Positions 1-7,675 are shown, counted from the first letter of the stretch. The stretch is DNA of 17,174 nt from Bryobacterales bacterium (GCA_903970295.1 CAJCHQ010000769.1:1-17174), one strand, 5' to 3'. The notes: generated by a model not told the origin, from the letters alone. Numbers and translations are program-made.

Positions 1-161
1 CCAGGCGATTGTTTCGGCGGAGTCTGGGTTCTCCAACCAGCGGTACGGATCGGCAACTGCAGTCCCGAAATAAGTGTCTACTTGGGCCCCGACCTCGGCA
101 GCCGGATAGATCAATGGGTTTCTTTGACAGTTCGCACTAAGCGCTCTGGCACGTTTCAATG
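1..161 (-). CDS. Prolyl oligopeptidase (peptidase S9A), N-terminal fragment, cut by window edge
   Basis: The gene runs leftwards off the window, so only about 53 N-terminal residues are visible. They include [24 protein letters not shown] and [10 protein letters not shown]. This is the signature start of the S9A beta-propeller domain (family pattern YP..R...V.D.YHG..V.DPYRWLED), so the identification is firm although the catalytic domain lies outside. The family cleaves peptides after proline in the cytoplasm or periplasm. I chose the TTG at 161 because GGAG lies six bases upstream and the homology begins about 17 residues later. An in-frame ATG at 227 would add 22 residues and has only a weak AGAG site. 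No signal peptide is evident from either start. Confidence 0.8.
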
Positions 162-913
162 TAATCTCCAATTCTAAGAAAGTTTGCAGGAGCCTGTGCT
201 GACCAGAGCCTCCTGCCTTGCGCATAAGTGATTCTCTAGTGCAGCTGCTGAAGTCGCTTCTGCACCCGCTGCTTGTGTGACTTCAGCGCGATATTGGTTT
301 GCTGGAAATTTGGCTCACAGCCGCTGAACTCTGCTCCGGAAAGGGTGTTCTGGTGCGCGCAATTAGACTGGTGCCGCTGGCACACTGAGGGCGGTATCGT
401 TGTAGAGACAAGTACGAATGAACTGCTGAAAATTGTCTAGAAAACACAAGAGAGAAAGAAGTAGCAAGATATAGTCGTTGATACCAATTGCTCCTTAGAA
501 CATTCAATGGCCAACGACGCTTTGCTTATGGTTCGCTCAGCTCAGCGAGCTCTCTGTCCACATTTTGTTATTGGCACGATTGAGGCTGTTCACACAGCCC
601 ACTGAACAAAATCGCCGGCAAATAACTTAGTTCCCCACCGCTTGCAGTCTTGCTGACAACCCGGTCGCAGGATTGATTAGAGAGAAGAAACTCGGACCGA
701 TCTAGCGACAATTTACCCGTCCATGGGGGTGCCAGGATAATGAGCAATGTACTGGAGCCATCGATGCTTTGGCGAAAGGAAATAAACCGGATGTCGGACA
801 GACTGTCGATGGTGTCGAGAATCTAGGCGGCGGGATCCTATTTATCCCTGCGAACAAAATTTCCAATTACCTGCCCTACGCGCAGTCTGACCAACCATGA
901 GTCAGCAAACTAG
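162..913. other. Gene-poor stretch between S9A peptidase and TonB-like gene
   Basis: No convincing gene. There is a small dyad at 533-548 (TCGCT/AGCGA arms). A 255-base open frame on the minus strand (568-822) has balanced codon use but no ATG, and an in-frame TAG directly precedes it. It could be a remnant of a gene and is treated as a finding only. The region must also hold the promoter of the S9A gene, which I cannot place. Confidence 0.5.
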
Positions 914-1684
914 TTAGAATCCCGAATAGTCAAAAGTAAATTCGATGTCGACATCATCAGTCGAGCCTTGCGGTAGTGGAGGAAATGGTGCGGCGCTTTC
1001 GACCGCAGCCATCGCCTTCTGGTCGAACACTTCTTCGCCCGATGTCGTGTATACCTTCAGATTGCCAACGTGCCCGTCTTTGTAGACCTTCCAGCGGAGG
1101 ACGGCGCTGGTTGACTCGTCGGCTCGCGGTGGAAACCACATTCTTTTGATGCGCCACTGCATGGCGGCCAGATAAGGCGTGTAGTCGATATCGGCCGCTT
1201 GAGTTATCGGAGCAGGCTTGCTAAAACCAGGAAACCAGCGGTTTTCATAGCCGCAGTACATGAATGAAGCAGCGGCTGTCAGCCCGATCAACAAAACCAG
1301 TGCTGCCGCTTTTTTCTTGCTCGCGGCAGGCGGTTTGTGTTGATAATCGCCCAGAATGAGAACCGCCCGCATCCACTCAGATTCGGTGGCTGACGGGTTG
1401 GCTAGCACATTGAGTAAATGTTCTTTTTGCTTTTTGGACGGCTTGCTTTCAATGCTGCCCGCGTGGCGCGCCGCGCTCTGCAAGTCTTTCTTCAAAATGT
1501 CCCTTTGCTCTTGCTTGAACTCGTCGTCGATTAGGGCAATCTGCATGGGAGCTGCGGGCGTCGTCGCTTTTAGCTGGCAGCAAGGCGTTTCTATTTGAGC
1601 TAAATCGGTTTCGCCTTTTCCGTAAATTGTTCTCGGACAGAACTCGTATTGATGGACACGGGCGATTCCTCGTGCTGCTGACAA
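914..1684 (-). CDS. TonB C-terminal-domain protein with one membrane segment
   Basis: 256 residues. A cytoplasmic N-terminal part (1-125) has three cysteines (16, 35, 36) and a charged helical stretch (52-95). One membrane helix follows (about 126-144, KKKAAALVLLIGLTAAASF), then a short linker and a TonB C-terminal domain (about 168-254). The domain is recognised from YLAAMQWRIKRMWFPP, the G-H-V-G-N-L-K-V strand, TTSGEEVFDQKAMAAVESAAPFPPLP and a final beta strand. Classical TonB passes proton-motive energy to outer-membrane receptors, but this protein has a long cytoplasmic head, no Pro-rich spacer, and no exbB/exbD or receptor nearby, so its partner is unknown. Start: TTG at 1684 with AGGA seven bases upstream. 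An internal ATG at residue 47 lacks a ribosome binding site. Family assignment is firm, role is not. Confidence 0.78.
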   Translation of the reverse strand: MSAARGIARVHQYEFCPRTIYGKGETDLAQIETPCCQLKATTPAAPMQIALIDDEFKQEQRDILKKDLQSAARHAGSIESKPSKKQKEHLLNVLANPSATESEWMRAVLILGDYQHKPPAASKKKAAALVLLIGLTAAASFMYCGYENRWFPGFSKPAPITQAADIDYTPYLAAMQWRIKRMWFPPRADESTSAVLRWKVYKDGHVGNLKVYTTSGEEVFDQKAMAAVESAAPFPPLPQGSTDDVDIEFTFDYSGF

Positions 1685-1849
1685 CCTTAATTCCTAGCCT
1701 AGCATCGGCATTCAGCTTATGCGACAGCAGTCCTGTAAGAATTAGGAATAACCCTAGTTAAATTGTCACTATTCGCTTGCGCAATCGTTGATGCCGCCGT
1801 CGCTGCTGCGCGAAAGTGTCTGGCTGGGAATAATTCAAAGCCCTCTGGA

Positions 1850-1867
1850 CCAACCGAAAACGGTTGG
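1850..1867 (-). terminator. Hairpin downstream of debranching enzyme gene, possible terminator
   Basis: Perfect 7-bp stem CCAACCG/CGGTTGG with a four-base loop, about 70 bases after the debranching enzyme stop. No U-tract follows on the minus strand, so it may be a weak terminator or an mRNA-end stabiliser. Confidence 0.3.
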
Positions 1868-1937
1868 AACAACTCTAAACGGGGTCGTAGATATAGACGC
1901 GTCCAGTTTCTATGTCATCGATTCGGGCAAGTTCGAT

Positions 1938-4022
1938 TCAGCGGTGAATTTGCCAGCTGTGCCAGCGCATTAGTTCGGCCACTGACCAGGCGGAAGCGAC
2001 TGCGCCCCGCGGAATTTGCGGAGAGCTCCCATCAAAGATTTCAGCAATCGAGCCGAGACAGGCATCTTCGATCAGATGTGTTAACAACGGCTGGAGGATG
2101 AGCGATATACGAGTTTTAGTTTCTGCGCTCGCTCCCAGAACATTGACGAGAGCATCGCAGTACGGACCTAGAAGCCAGGCCCAGGCCGTGCCTTGATGGT
2201 AGGAAAGATCGCGGTGATATTGATCGGCGTGAGCCAGTCCGCAGCCGAATATGCCCTGGTAAGACGGATCATCCGGAGACAATGTGCGCAAACCCAGGGG
2301 CGTGAATAATTCCACTTCAACGGCGGTCAAGATCATTTTTTCTTGCCTGGCATCGAAGGCACGGTAGGGCATGGCTACGGCCAGAATTTGATTAGGACGC
2401 ACAGTAGCGTCTGGCTCTCGGTGCGAGCCACGCGCCGGATCGATCACATCGAATAGGCACAGTGACTCGCTGTTCCAGAATTTTTGCATGGAGCGGCGGC
2501 ACAACTCGGCGATCGATTTCAGTTCGCCCAGCGATTCGGCAGTGTAGTCTACCGAGTTGGCCAAATACAAAATCGATTCAAGAAAGTTGTACCAGAGCGC
2601 GCATATTTCAACAGCCTTCCCTGATCGCGGCGTGAAGGGAATGTCCGCAACTTTGGTGTCCATCCACGAAAATTCGTGGCGGGCGTTATCACACTGCAAT
2701 AGGCCATCGCGGCTGTCGACTCTGATACCGCTATTGGTGCCGCGCAGATAATGGCCGGCAGCTTCGAGCAGGAGCGGTAATTGTTCTTTGACGAATTCTT
2801 TGTCTTTCGTGGCTTTGCAGTATTGATAAACAGCCCAGCCCCACCACAATGTCACATCTGCCGCTCCAAATTCGGTGTGTGGTTGGCTGAATTCTTTAGC
2901 GTTTTCAATGACGCGATTGGGAAGCAAACCGTTGACCATTTGACTGGCATAAAGATGGATGATCCGTTTTGCGTCGTCGAATCTTCGCGTGGAAAGAGTC
3001 AAGCCGGGCAGAGAAACCATAGCGGTGCGACCCGACGTGCCGAACCAGGGATAGCCTTCGATCACGTTGAGATCGTCTGCTTGCCGCTCGGGCGCAGAGA
3101 CAACGAATTGGTCGCAAGCTAGGACGAGCATGTCGGTTTTCAGCTGGCGCGGCAAATTAGCCTGACGCAGTAGTTGACGTTGGTGTTTTAAGACTGTCTC
3201 CACCGCCGCATGAGAGCTGGGTTTTTCTAAAGGGTGGTCGAGGCTGGCGGCCACGGTAAATTCAGTTTCAGGCACCAGAGCCGCACTGACCGAACCGACA
3301 AAACATAGATCTTCTGTGTCGGGGTTGCTCTGAGCCGATTCTTCCGGGAAATGAAAATCCCACCACCACTGCTTTTCCGTCTGATATTCGCCGCTGTCCC
3401 AGGCCAGGCACAAGCGGCGTTGAGATTCGTTGAGGATGATCACGGCATGATTGGGCGAGACGAATTGTGGATACCGATCTTCGATCGAGCCGTGCACCTG
3501 ACCATGAAAATTGCGGAAGCCGCTGAGGAAGCGGACACAGATGCTGGCATCGCTTGGCATATTTTCCTGGTCGGGAAGCCAATAGTAGCCTGCGTAAAAT
3601 TCGTTGGTGCCTGGTTTCAAGCAGATTTGCTTAATCAGATAATGTCCGTCTAGCTCGAAAACCCAGGTCGGCACGGGCAATGTCGTGAACGACTCGACAA
3701 ATTTAAAGCCGGTCGGTGATACCACGCCTGATGCCCAGTGGTTGGTCGCCAGCAAGTATTCTTTGCCGTCGACGCGGACGACTTCATCCAGGCGCGACAA
3801 GATCAGATGGCGGTCGCTGGGCGGTTTGAGCGCGGCAATGAGCATGCCGTGATAGCGGCGAGTATGGGCACCAGAGACCGTGCTTGAGGCGAAGCCGCCC
3901 AGCCCGTTGGTAATTAGCCACTCTCGATGATCGGCTTGTTCTCTCGATGGATACCAGATCGGTATATCGAAATTCAAATCGGCAAATCTGGATTTAAGCC
4001 AACCAATCAGACCAAATGTCAT
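1938..4022 (-). CDS. Glycogen debranching enzyme (amylo-alpha-1,6-glucosidase type)
   Basis: 694 residues. The N-terminal domain (about 20-260) carries the hallmark EWLITNGLGGFASSTVSGA...RRYHGML (34-61) of the bacterial/archaeal GDE_N domain. The C-terminal (alpha/alpha)6 barrel (about 290-690) is recognised from WMDTKV...PFTPRSGKAVEICALWYN (about residues 452-480, with the conserved acidic residue of WMD) and YHQGTAWAWLLGPYCDAL (about 606-623). The family removes alpha-1,6-linked glucose at glycogen branch points in the cytoplasm, so the cell probably stores glycogen. Length is normal for the two-domain type; no 4-alpha-glucanotransferase domain is seen. The ATG has AAGGAGGAGG about seven bases upstream. 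The AT-rich stretch at about 4085-4140, just past the preceding operon's terminator, is the likely promoter zone (TTTAAT resembles a -10). No other glycogen genes are in the window. Confidence 0.93.
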   Translation of the reverse strand: MTFGLIGWLKSRFADLNFDIPIWYPSREQADHREWLITNGLGGFASSTVSGAHTRRYHGMLIAALKPPSDRHLILSRLDEVVRVDGKEYLLATNHWASGVVSPTGFKFVESFTTLPVPTWVFELDGHYLIKQICLKPGTNEFYAGYYWLPDQENMPSDASICVRFLSGFRNFHGQVHGSIEDRYPQFVSPNHAVIILNESQRRLCLAWDSGEYQTEKQWWWDFHFPEESAQSNPDTEDLCFVGSVSAALVPETEFTVAASLDHPLEKPSSHAAVETVLKHQRQLLRQANLPRQLKTDMLVLACDQFVVSAPERQADDLNVIEGYPWFGTSGRTAMVSLPGLTLSTRRFDDAKRIIHLYASQMVNGLLPNRVIENAKEFSQPHTEFGAADVTLWWGWAVYQYCKATKDKEFVKEQLPLLLEAAGHYLRGTNSGIRVDSRDGLLQCDNARHEFSWMDTKVADIPFTPRSGKAVEICALWYNFLESILYLANSVDYTAESLGELKSIAELCRRSMQKFWNSESLCLFDVIDPARGSHREPDATVRPNQILAVAMPYRAFDARQEKMILTAVEVELFTPLGLRTLSPDDPSYQGIFGCGLAHADQYHRDLSYHQGTAWAWLLGPYCDALVNVLGASAETKTRISLILQPLLTHLIEDACLGSIAEIFDGSSPQIPRGAVASAWSVAELMRWHSWQIHR

Positions 4023-4135
4023 CGACGCCTCCTCCTTGATCCTACCCTCTTGATGGGCGGGAATGCGGCGGATCGGCTTTGATTTCGGCGGAGAAAAGAA
4101 GAAAATTAAATACTAAATAGGATAGTAATAAATTG

Positions 4136-4180
4136 GGAAAAAAATCGATGAGGGATAGCCCGGGGGCCGCCTCATCGATT
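4136..4180 (-). terminator. Intrinsic terminator of the Nudix-LOG unit
   Basis: On the minus strand an 11-bp perfect stem (arms at 4170-4180 and 4143-4153, AATCGATGAGG/CCTCATCGATT) encloses a 16-base loop and is followed by a run of seven T (complement of 4138-4144). It lies 130 bases after the LOG stop and before the debranching enzyme, separating the two transcription units. Confidence 0.85.
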
Positions 4181-4309
4181 CCTCGGCCGGATTCGACCCC
4201 CTGGCCCGCAGAGCGCGAGACGTTGGGATCGGTGGCGAACATTGTCTGACCCTGCCGGCATAACGAAGCCCGGAGCAGAGCCAACCGTCGACGCAAGATC
4301 GATGCGTAC

Positions 4310-5059
4310 TCATGCGCGCACCTTTTTGCGACGACGGCGACGGGCTGGTCCAAACAACGAAGTACCGGTTTCGGCGTCCCATTTGATGTCTTTCAACACC
4401 ATCTGAACGAACTCGGCCGGCGTCGTTTTCTCCATATTGACCAGGGTGATGAACTCGAAGTCAGCTGCCGTCACCCGCGGTCCGAGTACCCGGTTGATAT
4501 GGCTGGTGCTGAATTTCATCTTGTTCGAGAAATAACCGTTCAGTTCGACGAAATAAACGGGTACCTTGGCGAGCAGGACGTGCTTGAGCCGATTGAGCAG
4601 GTCGTAGAGTTCATGCCACGTGCCCAGCCGACCCGGCAAGACGACGATGAAGTTCGACCCGAAGAACAAGGCGTCATGCCGAGTGTTCAAGTCGTTGAAG
4701 TCGAAAACGGTGCCCCCGAGGAGAAATTCGTGGTCCGCCTCTTTGTCTTTGAGCCAGGCTGCTGCCATTCCCAGAACCAGGTCCGGGCGCGAAGCAGCAT
4801 GGCAACCATCGTGCGGTGCCTTCATCAAGCCTCCGCCCTTGCCGGTTTTCTGATAGATACCGTGCTTAGCAAAGAGCCTTGCAGACTCTTTAGCCCAGAT
4901 GTACTCCTTCGTTTTCTCGTCCAGCGTGCGCGAACCCAACCAGGTCGCCTGCGGTCCGAGATTGCGCAAAAACTTGAGTACCTTCCTGACGTACCTGGCG
5001 TTTGCGACCACCTCGTTGATGTGCTCGTCCATGCGAGCGATGTGCGGTGATTCAGTCAT
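4310..5059 (-). CDS. LOG/TIGR00730-type Rossmann protein (possible nucleotide phosphoribohydrolase)
   Basis: 249 residues. It shows the SLOG fold pattern: GKGGGLMKAPHDG (73-85, compare GGG.GGLM), then a beta strand into LPGRLGTWHEL (141-151), which matches the family motif PGGxGTxxE with the catalytic-type Glu at 150 but Arg for the second Gly. LOG enzymes hydrolyse the N-glycosidic bond of (modified) AMP to base plus ribose-5-phosphate; other SLOG proteins only bind nucleotides, and the PGR variant leaves activity open. Distinctive additions are an N-terminal helical segment (1-35) and a basic tail (ARRRRRKKVRA) that could bind nucleic acid. Start: ATG at 5059 with AAGGA ten bases upstream; an upstream in-frame extension to 5188 lacks support and would run into the Nudix gene. 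It lies 88 bases after the Nudix stop, same strand, likely one transcript. Most codons end in G or C, more so than in the neighbouring debranching gene. Confidence 0.72.
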   Translation of the reverse strand: MTESPHIARMDEHINEVVANARYVRKVLKFLRNLGPQATWLGSRTLDEKTKEYIWAKESARLFAKHGIYQKTGKGGGLMKAPHDGCHAASRPDLVLGMAAAWLKDKEADHEFLLGGTVFDFNDLNTRHDALFFGSNFIVVLPGRLGTWHELYDLLNRLKHVLLAKVPVYFVELNGYFSNKMKFSTSHINRVLGPRVTAADFEFITLVNMEKTTPAEFVQMVLKDIKWDAETGTSLFGPARRRRRKKVRA

Positions 5060-5147
5060 AATCTTATTTTCCTTAAATACCCGCGATTGACGTGCAGGCT
5101 TTCGTGACTGAGTGCTTTCAGCACCCAAGTCTTTTGCGATGTGTGAG

Positions 5148-5849
5148 TTAAATAGCCGGATGAAAAAAGCGGCGGATCTTGCCGGCAATGCGGCGAAGAG
5201 TCCAGCGGCGTTCGTAGGCTTCGATCAAAGCCGGCAGTTTGCGACGCAGTTGGTTGAGGTCGACGAAGTCATCGACTTCCACATCGCGACCGGCGAGGTA
5301 AAGCCGATAGACGATGAGAACCAGGTCGTGCTGCGCGCCGAAAGTGCTCTCTTCTTCGGTTGCGGTAACGACGATTTTGCGGATGTCGACCCAAACGCAT
5401 TCCTTCGCTTCGTGATCGTTGGGCGATGGTTCCCCTTCGACGTCGGCGATGAAAATGTGGTCGGGAACACCATAGTGACCGGCCACCTGAAGCGAGCGAT
5501 TTTCCTCGGGGCATTGGTCGAAAGATAGTTTGCCCAGAGTCACTTTCGGGTTGACGCGAATGTCGCCGGTAGCGTCTGTGCGGATAGCGAACAAGCGGAC
5601 GTTCTCGATGAAAGAACCCTTGCCGCCCATCTCCTGCTCATACTCGGTGACGATGCACGTCTCCGGGGTCTGGTCAGGTTCGATCCGTCCGCCGCAGGCG
5701 ACATTGCGGTTCTTGTGTTTCTCGACCGGCACAAGGGTTGTGACCAGGTAGGGATTTTTCTTGTGCCTGGCGATGACGGTGCTCGTCGGCACGTAGATGT
5801 GGGGCTTGATGTTCGACACCAGGCTGACCACGGATGTGTTCGTAGACAT
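5148..5849 (-). CDS. Divergent Nudix-fold hydrolase
   Basis: 233 residues. Residues about 20-160 follow the Nudix layout: a beta strand with TVIARHKKNPYLVTTLVPV, then a box at 54-76 (GRIEPDQTPET...EYEQEMGG), a central region, and PSPNDHEAKECVWVDIRKI, the usual strand-plus-WVD end of the fold. Compared with GX5EX7REUXEEXGU, the box keeps the first Gly, Glu69, Glu73 and Gly75 but has Gln60, Thr68 and Gln72 where Glu, Arg and Glu are usual, so metal binding may be altered. A helical, basic C-terminal extension (about 190-233) follows. Typical substrates are nucleoside diphosphates linked to another moiety (NAD(H), ADP-ribose, nucleotide sugars); the substrate here cannot be read. Start: ATG at 5849 with AAGGAG seven bases upstream. 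First gene of the probable Nudix-LOG unit. It could also be a non-catalytic nucleotide sensor. Confidence 0.72.
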   Translation of the reverse strand: MSTNTSVVSLVSNIKPHIYVPTSTVIARHKKNPYLVTTLVPVEKHKNRNVACGGRIEPDQTPETCIVTEYEQEMGGKGSFIENVRLFAIRTDATGDIRVNPKVTLGKLSFDQCPEENRSLQVAGHYGVPDHIFIADVEGEPSPNDHEAKECVWVDIRKIVVTATEEESTFGAQHDLVLIVYRLYLAGRDVEVDDFVDLNQLRRKLPALIEAYERRWTLRRIAGKIRRFFHPAI

Positions 5850-6106
5850 GATTGACTCCTTCGGGTGGCGCAGATAGAGGTCGTGTTGGGGAGCCGCCAT
5901 CTGCAAAAGTTAGTTCAGCGACTCGACCGAGGCACTGTAGTTGTTGCTTTGAACCAGACAAGACCAGAGCATTCAGTTTGCTTGGAAGTTAAAAGCTGAA
6001 ATTGGCTGATCGCTAATTGGTCTGAGGTTCTATAAGTACGTAAAAGTGGAAGAGTAATAATCTGAAGCTAGCAAGAGCTTCTTAAACCAAGCAAGCTTTA
6101 TGTCGT

Positions 6107-6115
6107 TGATATAAT
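6107..6115 (+). promoter_or_regulatory. Extended -10 promoter element, plus strand
   Basis: TGATATAAT is a perfect extended -10 (TGn plus TATAAT). No good -35 is seen 16-18 bases upstream, which is common for extended -10 promoters. It points into the hairpin-rich gap rather than at a gene, so it could drive a non-coding RNA. Confidence 0.4.
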
Positions 6116-6388
6116 TTCTTTAGAATCTTGTCGCTAGTTAACTAGCTTACGTTTTAGCCCACAGAATGGGGTTCTCAAGACGTCGAAGGCAAAACACTCA
6201 CGTTTCGCACTGCGGAATTCATCTCCCGTGGCTGTTCGTGAACATTAGCGCAGGTATGCGATTCTCTCTTGGCAACATAAAGCCGCCGCTTTTATGCGTC
6301 GTCGATAGCTGCGAGAGGGTCTTGTGGTGAATCGTTGACTGGACTGTAATTGATTTGTATTTTCGCAGGGACCGGTGTCGCTCACGGT

Positions 6389-6408
6389 AGGGTTCATCCC
6401 TGAACCCT
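6389..6408. repeat. 8-bp hairpin in the 3' flank of the MerR gene
   Basis: Perfect inverted repeat AGGGTTCA/TGAACCCT around TCCC. GTAG and CTAC further out could extend it past an internal bulge. No U-tract on either side. Confidence 0.5.
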
Positions 6409-6423
6409 CTCTACTGGAGGACC

Positions 6424-6455
6424 TGCGTCATGTGATCGTGAGATCATGTGACGCA
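6424..6455 (+). repeat. 14-bp hairpin with G-U pairs favouring plus-strand RNA
   Basis: Arms TGCGTCATGTGATC (6424-6437) and GATCATGTGACGCA (6442-6455) around GTGA. Twelve Watson-Crick pairs plus two that are G-U on the plus-strand RNA but A-C mismatches on the minus strand. That asymmetry hints that the plus-strand copy is the one that folds. It also contains TCATGTGA twice as a direct repeat. Confidence 0.5.
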
Positions 6456-6538
6456 TAATAGACAAATCCACTGCCACTGTCACCGGGGAAAATACGGTTA
6501 TTGCTTGCCGGGAGAAAAATCTACAGATTCCACCCGGG

Positions 6539-7366
6539 CTATGGCTCGGTCCCAGTCGGTTGTTCAGCCGCGGATTCCTGCATGGAAGCGACAAGATGAT
6601 CGATCAGGCGTTCGGCCTGACTGCGGCCAAGCTCGTCCCAATGTGGAATGCCGAATGATTTGAGCGAAAAAGAGTCGGCTTGCTCGTCGGTCCAACCGAC
6701 CAGATCGAGAGCCCGTCCTAACACCGTCAAGTAATTTTGATCCGTCACTTCGCCCAGGCTCATGCTCGGAGAAATGGTTGGTTCCAGATCCAGCTCCTCT
6801 TCTTCAGCATCTGGGTCGAGATTGTAGGCGGGGCTGGGTGGTGGTGTCGCCGGCGCTGGACCGAGATTGAGTGCCGGTCCCAGGTTTATCTCTTCGGCGG
6901 GATAATGAATTACTTCCGGCATGAATTCAGTTTGCACCGGCTGCCATGGTGAAGTCGTCTCGCCTTGCAGTTCTTGCTTGAGGGTAATTGAGATCAGCAA
7001 TTGGCGTAGCTCGTCGATCTGTCTGGAGAGTTCGATGAAACGGCGTTCGGTAAAGCTGCGGAAACCAATCAGTGCTTCCATCAAAACTTCGGGATTGCCT
7101 GGCGGCGGGGGTAAACCGATTAATTTGGGCGAGACCAATCCTTCGGCTTCGAGCTGGGGACGGATCTGCGACGTAGGCCAACCCTGCTCGACCAGCTCTT
7201 TGATGCGCTCGAGTACGGAGAGATCTTCTGCTCGGTACTGCCGCTGTTGCCCGCGTCCGCGTTTGATTTCGAGCCCAAACATCAATTCCCACCGCCGCAA
7301 CTGGTGGACTGACAGTCCGAGGCGGGCTGCCACTGCGTTAATTGAGAATAAATCGGATGAGTTCAT
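6539..7366 (-). CDS. MerR-family regulator with long C-terminal extension
   Basis: 275 residues. The N-terminal winged helix (about 6-75) fits the MerR DNA-binding domain: FSINAVAARLGLSVHQLRRW, then ELMFGLEIKRGRGQQRQYRAEDLSVLERI. The RQYR element ahead of the D-L-x-x-L-x-x-I helix is typical. A helical stretch (about 98-135) is probably the dimer coiled coil. An acidic, Pro-rich linker (140-205) leads to a small helical domain (about 208-265, NYLTVLGRALDLVGW...GRSQAERLIDHL) that I do not recognise; no Cys-based metal site or known effector domain is visible. Start: ATG at 7366 with GGAG six to seven bases upstream. It lies divergent to the deoB operon across 309 bases and upstream of the Nudix-LOG unit, so either could be its target; this is inference. 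A TATAAA on the minus strand near 7395 may be its -10. Confidence 0.82.
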   Translation of the reverse strand: MNSSDLFSINAVAARLGLSVHQLRRWELMFGLEIKRGRGQQRQYRAEDLSVLERIKELVEQGWPTSQIRPQLEAEGLVSPKLIGLPPPPGNPEVLMEALIGFRSFTERRFIELSRQIDELRQLLISITLKQELQGETTSPWQPVQTEFMPEVIHYPAEEINLGPALNLGPAPATPPPSPAYNLDPDAEEEELDLEPTISPSMSLGEVTDQNYLTVLGRALDLVGWTDEQADSFSLKSFGIPHWDELGRSQAERLIDHLVASMQESAAEQPTGTEP

Positions 7367-7675
7367 CGGGTTCTCCAGTAAGACGGTCCACAGTCATTTA
7401 TACACCATCCTAGCGCAGCTGGCATAGCTACTGCAGTTGCATATACAGCCGGACTTAAACCCCATGACAGGTGGTATTGCGGCTCGTATCGCCAATGCAT
7501 ATAGGGTTTGCGTGTGTTCGCGCGAACTAATAATTTTAGGCAAAAATGAAAAAGCTTTTTTAGGAATTTCGGACCGCTCGAAAGTGGTGGCATGACCGCC
7601 TGGTTCATCGATGGTAGTAGAATAGGCGCTACATTTGTGGCAAAGGTGGCGTCGCGCCGCCTCAGTGGAGGTGTG
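7367..7675. promoter_or_regulatory. Divergent promoter region, MerR gene and deoB operon
   Basis: It must contain promoters for both directions. For deoB, TTGCGT (7508-7513) and TAATTT (7531-7536) lie 17 bases apart, each matching consensus at about half its positions. The spacer contains a perfect palindrome (listed separately). A palindromic AAAAAGCTTTTT sits at about 7550-7561. A possible upstream in-frame start for deoB (7592) lacks homology support. Confidence 0.4.
7516..7527. promoter_or_regulatory. Perfect 12-bp palindrome, candidate operator
   Basis: GTTCGCGCGAAC is a perfect palindrome placed between the candidate -35 and -10 of deoB, the position where MerR-type regulators and many repressors bind. 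The binding protein is not known. Confidence 0.4.

Larger units (their letters stand above)
5850..6538. other. Gap rich in dyads, between Nudix gene and MerR gene
   Basis: No supported protein gene. The stretch holds a 14-bp perfect palindrome GCTAGTTAACTAGC (6133-6146), an 8-bp hairpin with one bulge (6276-6296), an 8-bp hairpin AGGGTTCA/TGAACCCT (6389-6408) and a 14-bp hairpin (6424-6455). A plus-strand extended -10 lies upstream of all four. The Nudix-LOG promoter (minus strand) must also be here; TTATAG on the minus strand near 6032 is a weak candidate. A 54-codon plus-strand frame (6166-6330) has no ribosome binding site. Confidence 0.5.

Noticed and set aside
283..507. 74-residue minus-strand frame
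   Set aside because: No ribosome binding site, no recognisable motif and odd composition; most likely chance.
1763..2101. Two overlapping plus-strand frames
   Set aside because: They overlap the end of the well-supported debranching enzyme gene and resemble no family.
4180..4215. GATTCGA-like sequence resembling a tRNA T-loop
   Set aside because: The flanking bases do not form the 5-bp T-stem and no acceptor or anticodon arm can be folded around it.
4113..4313. 66-codon minus-strand frame whose ATG overlaps the LOG stop (ATGA)
   Set aside because: The overlap looks like coupling, but the frame runs through the intrinsic terminator stem and its T-run, and the peptide has no recognisable pattern.
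6166..6330. 54-codon plus-strand frame in the hairpin-rich gap
   Set aside because: It lacks a ribosome binding site and its Arg/Cys/Trp-rich peptide looks like non-coding translation.
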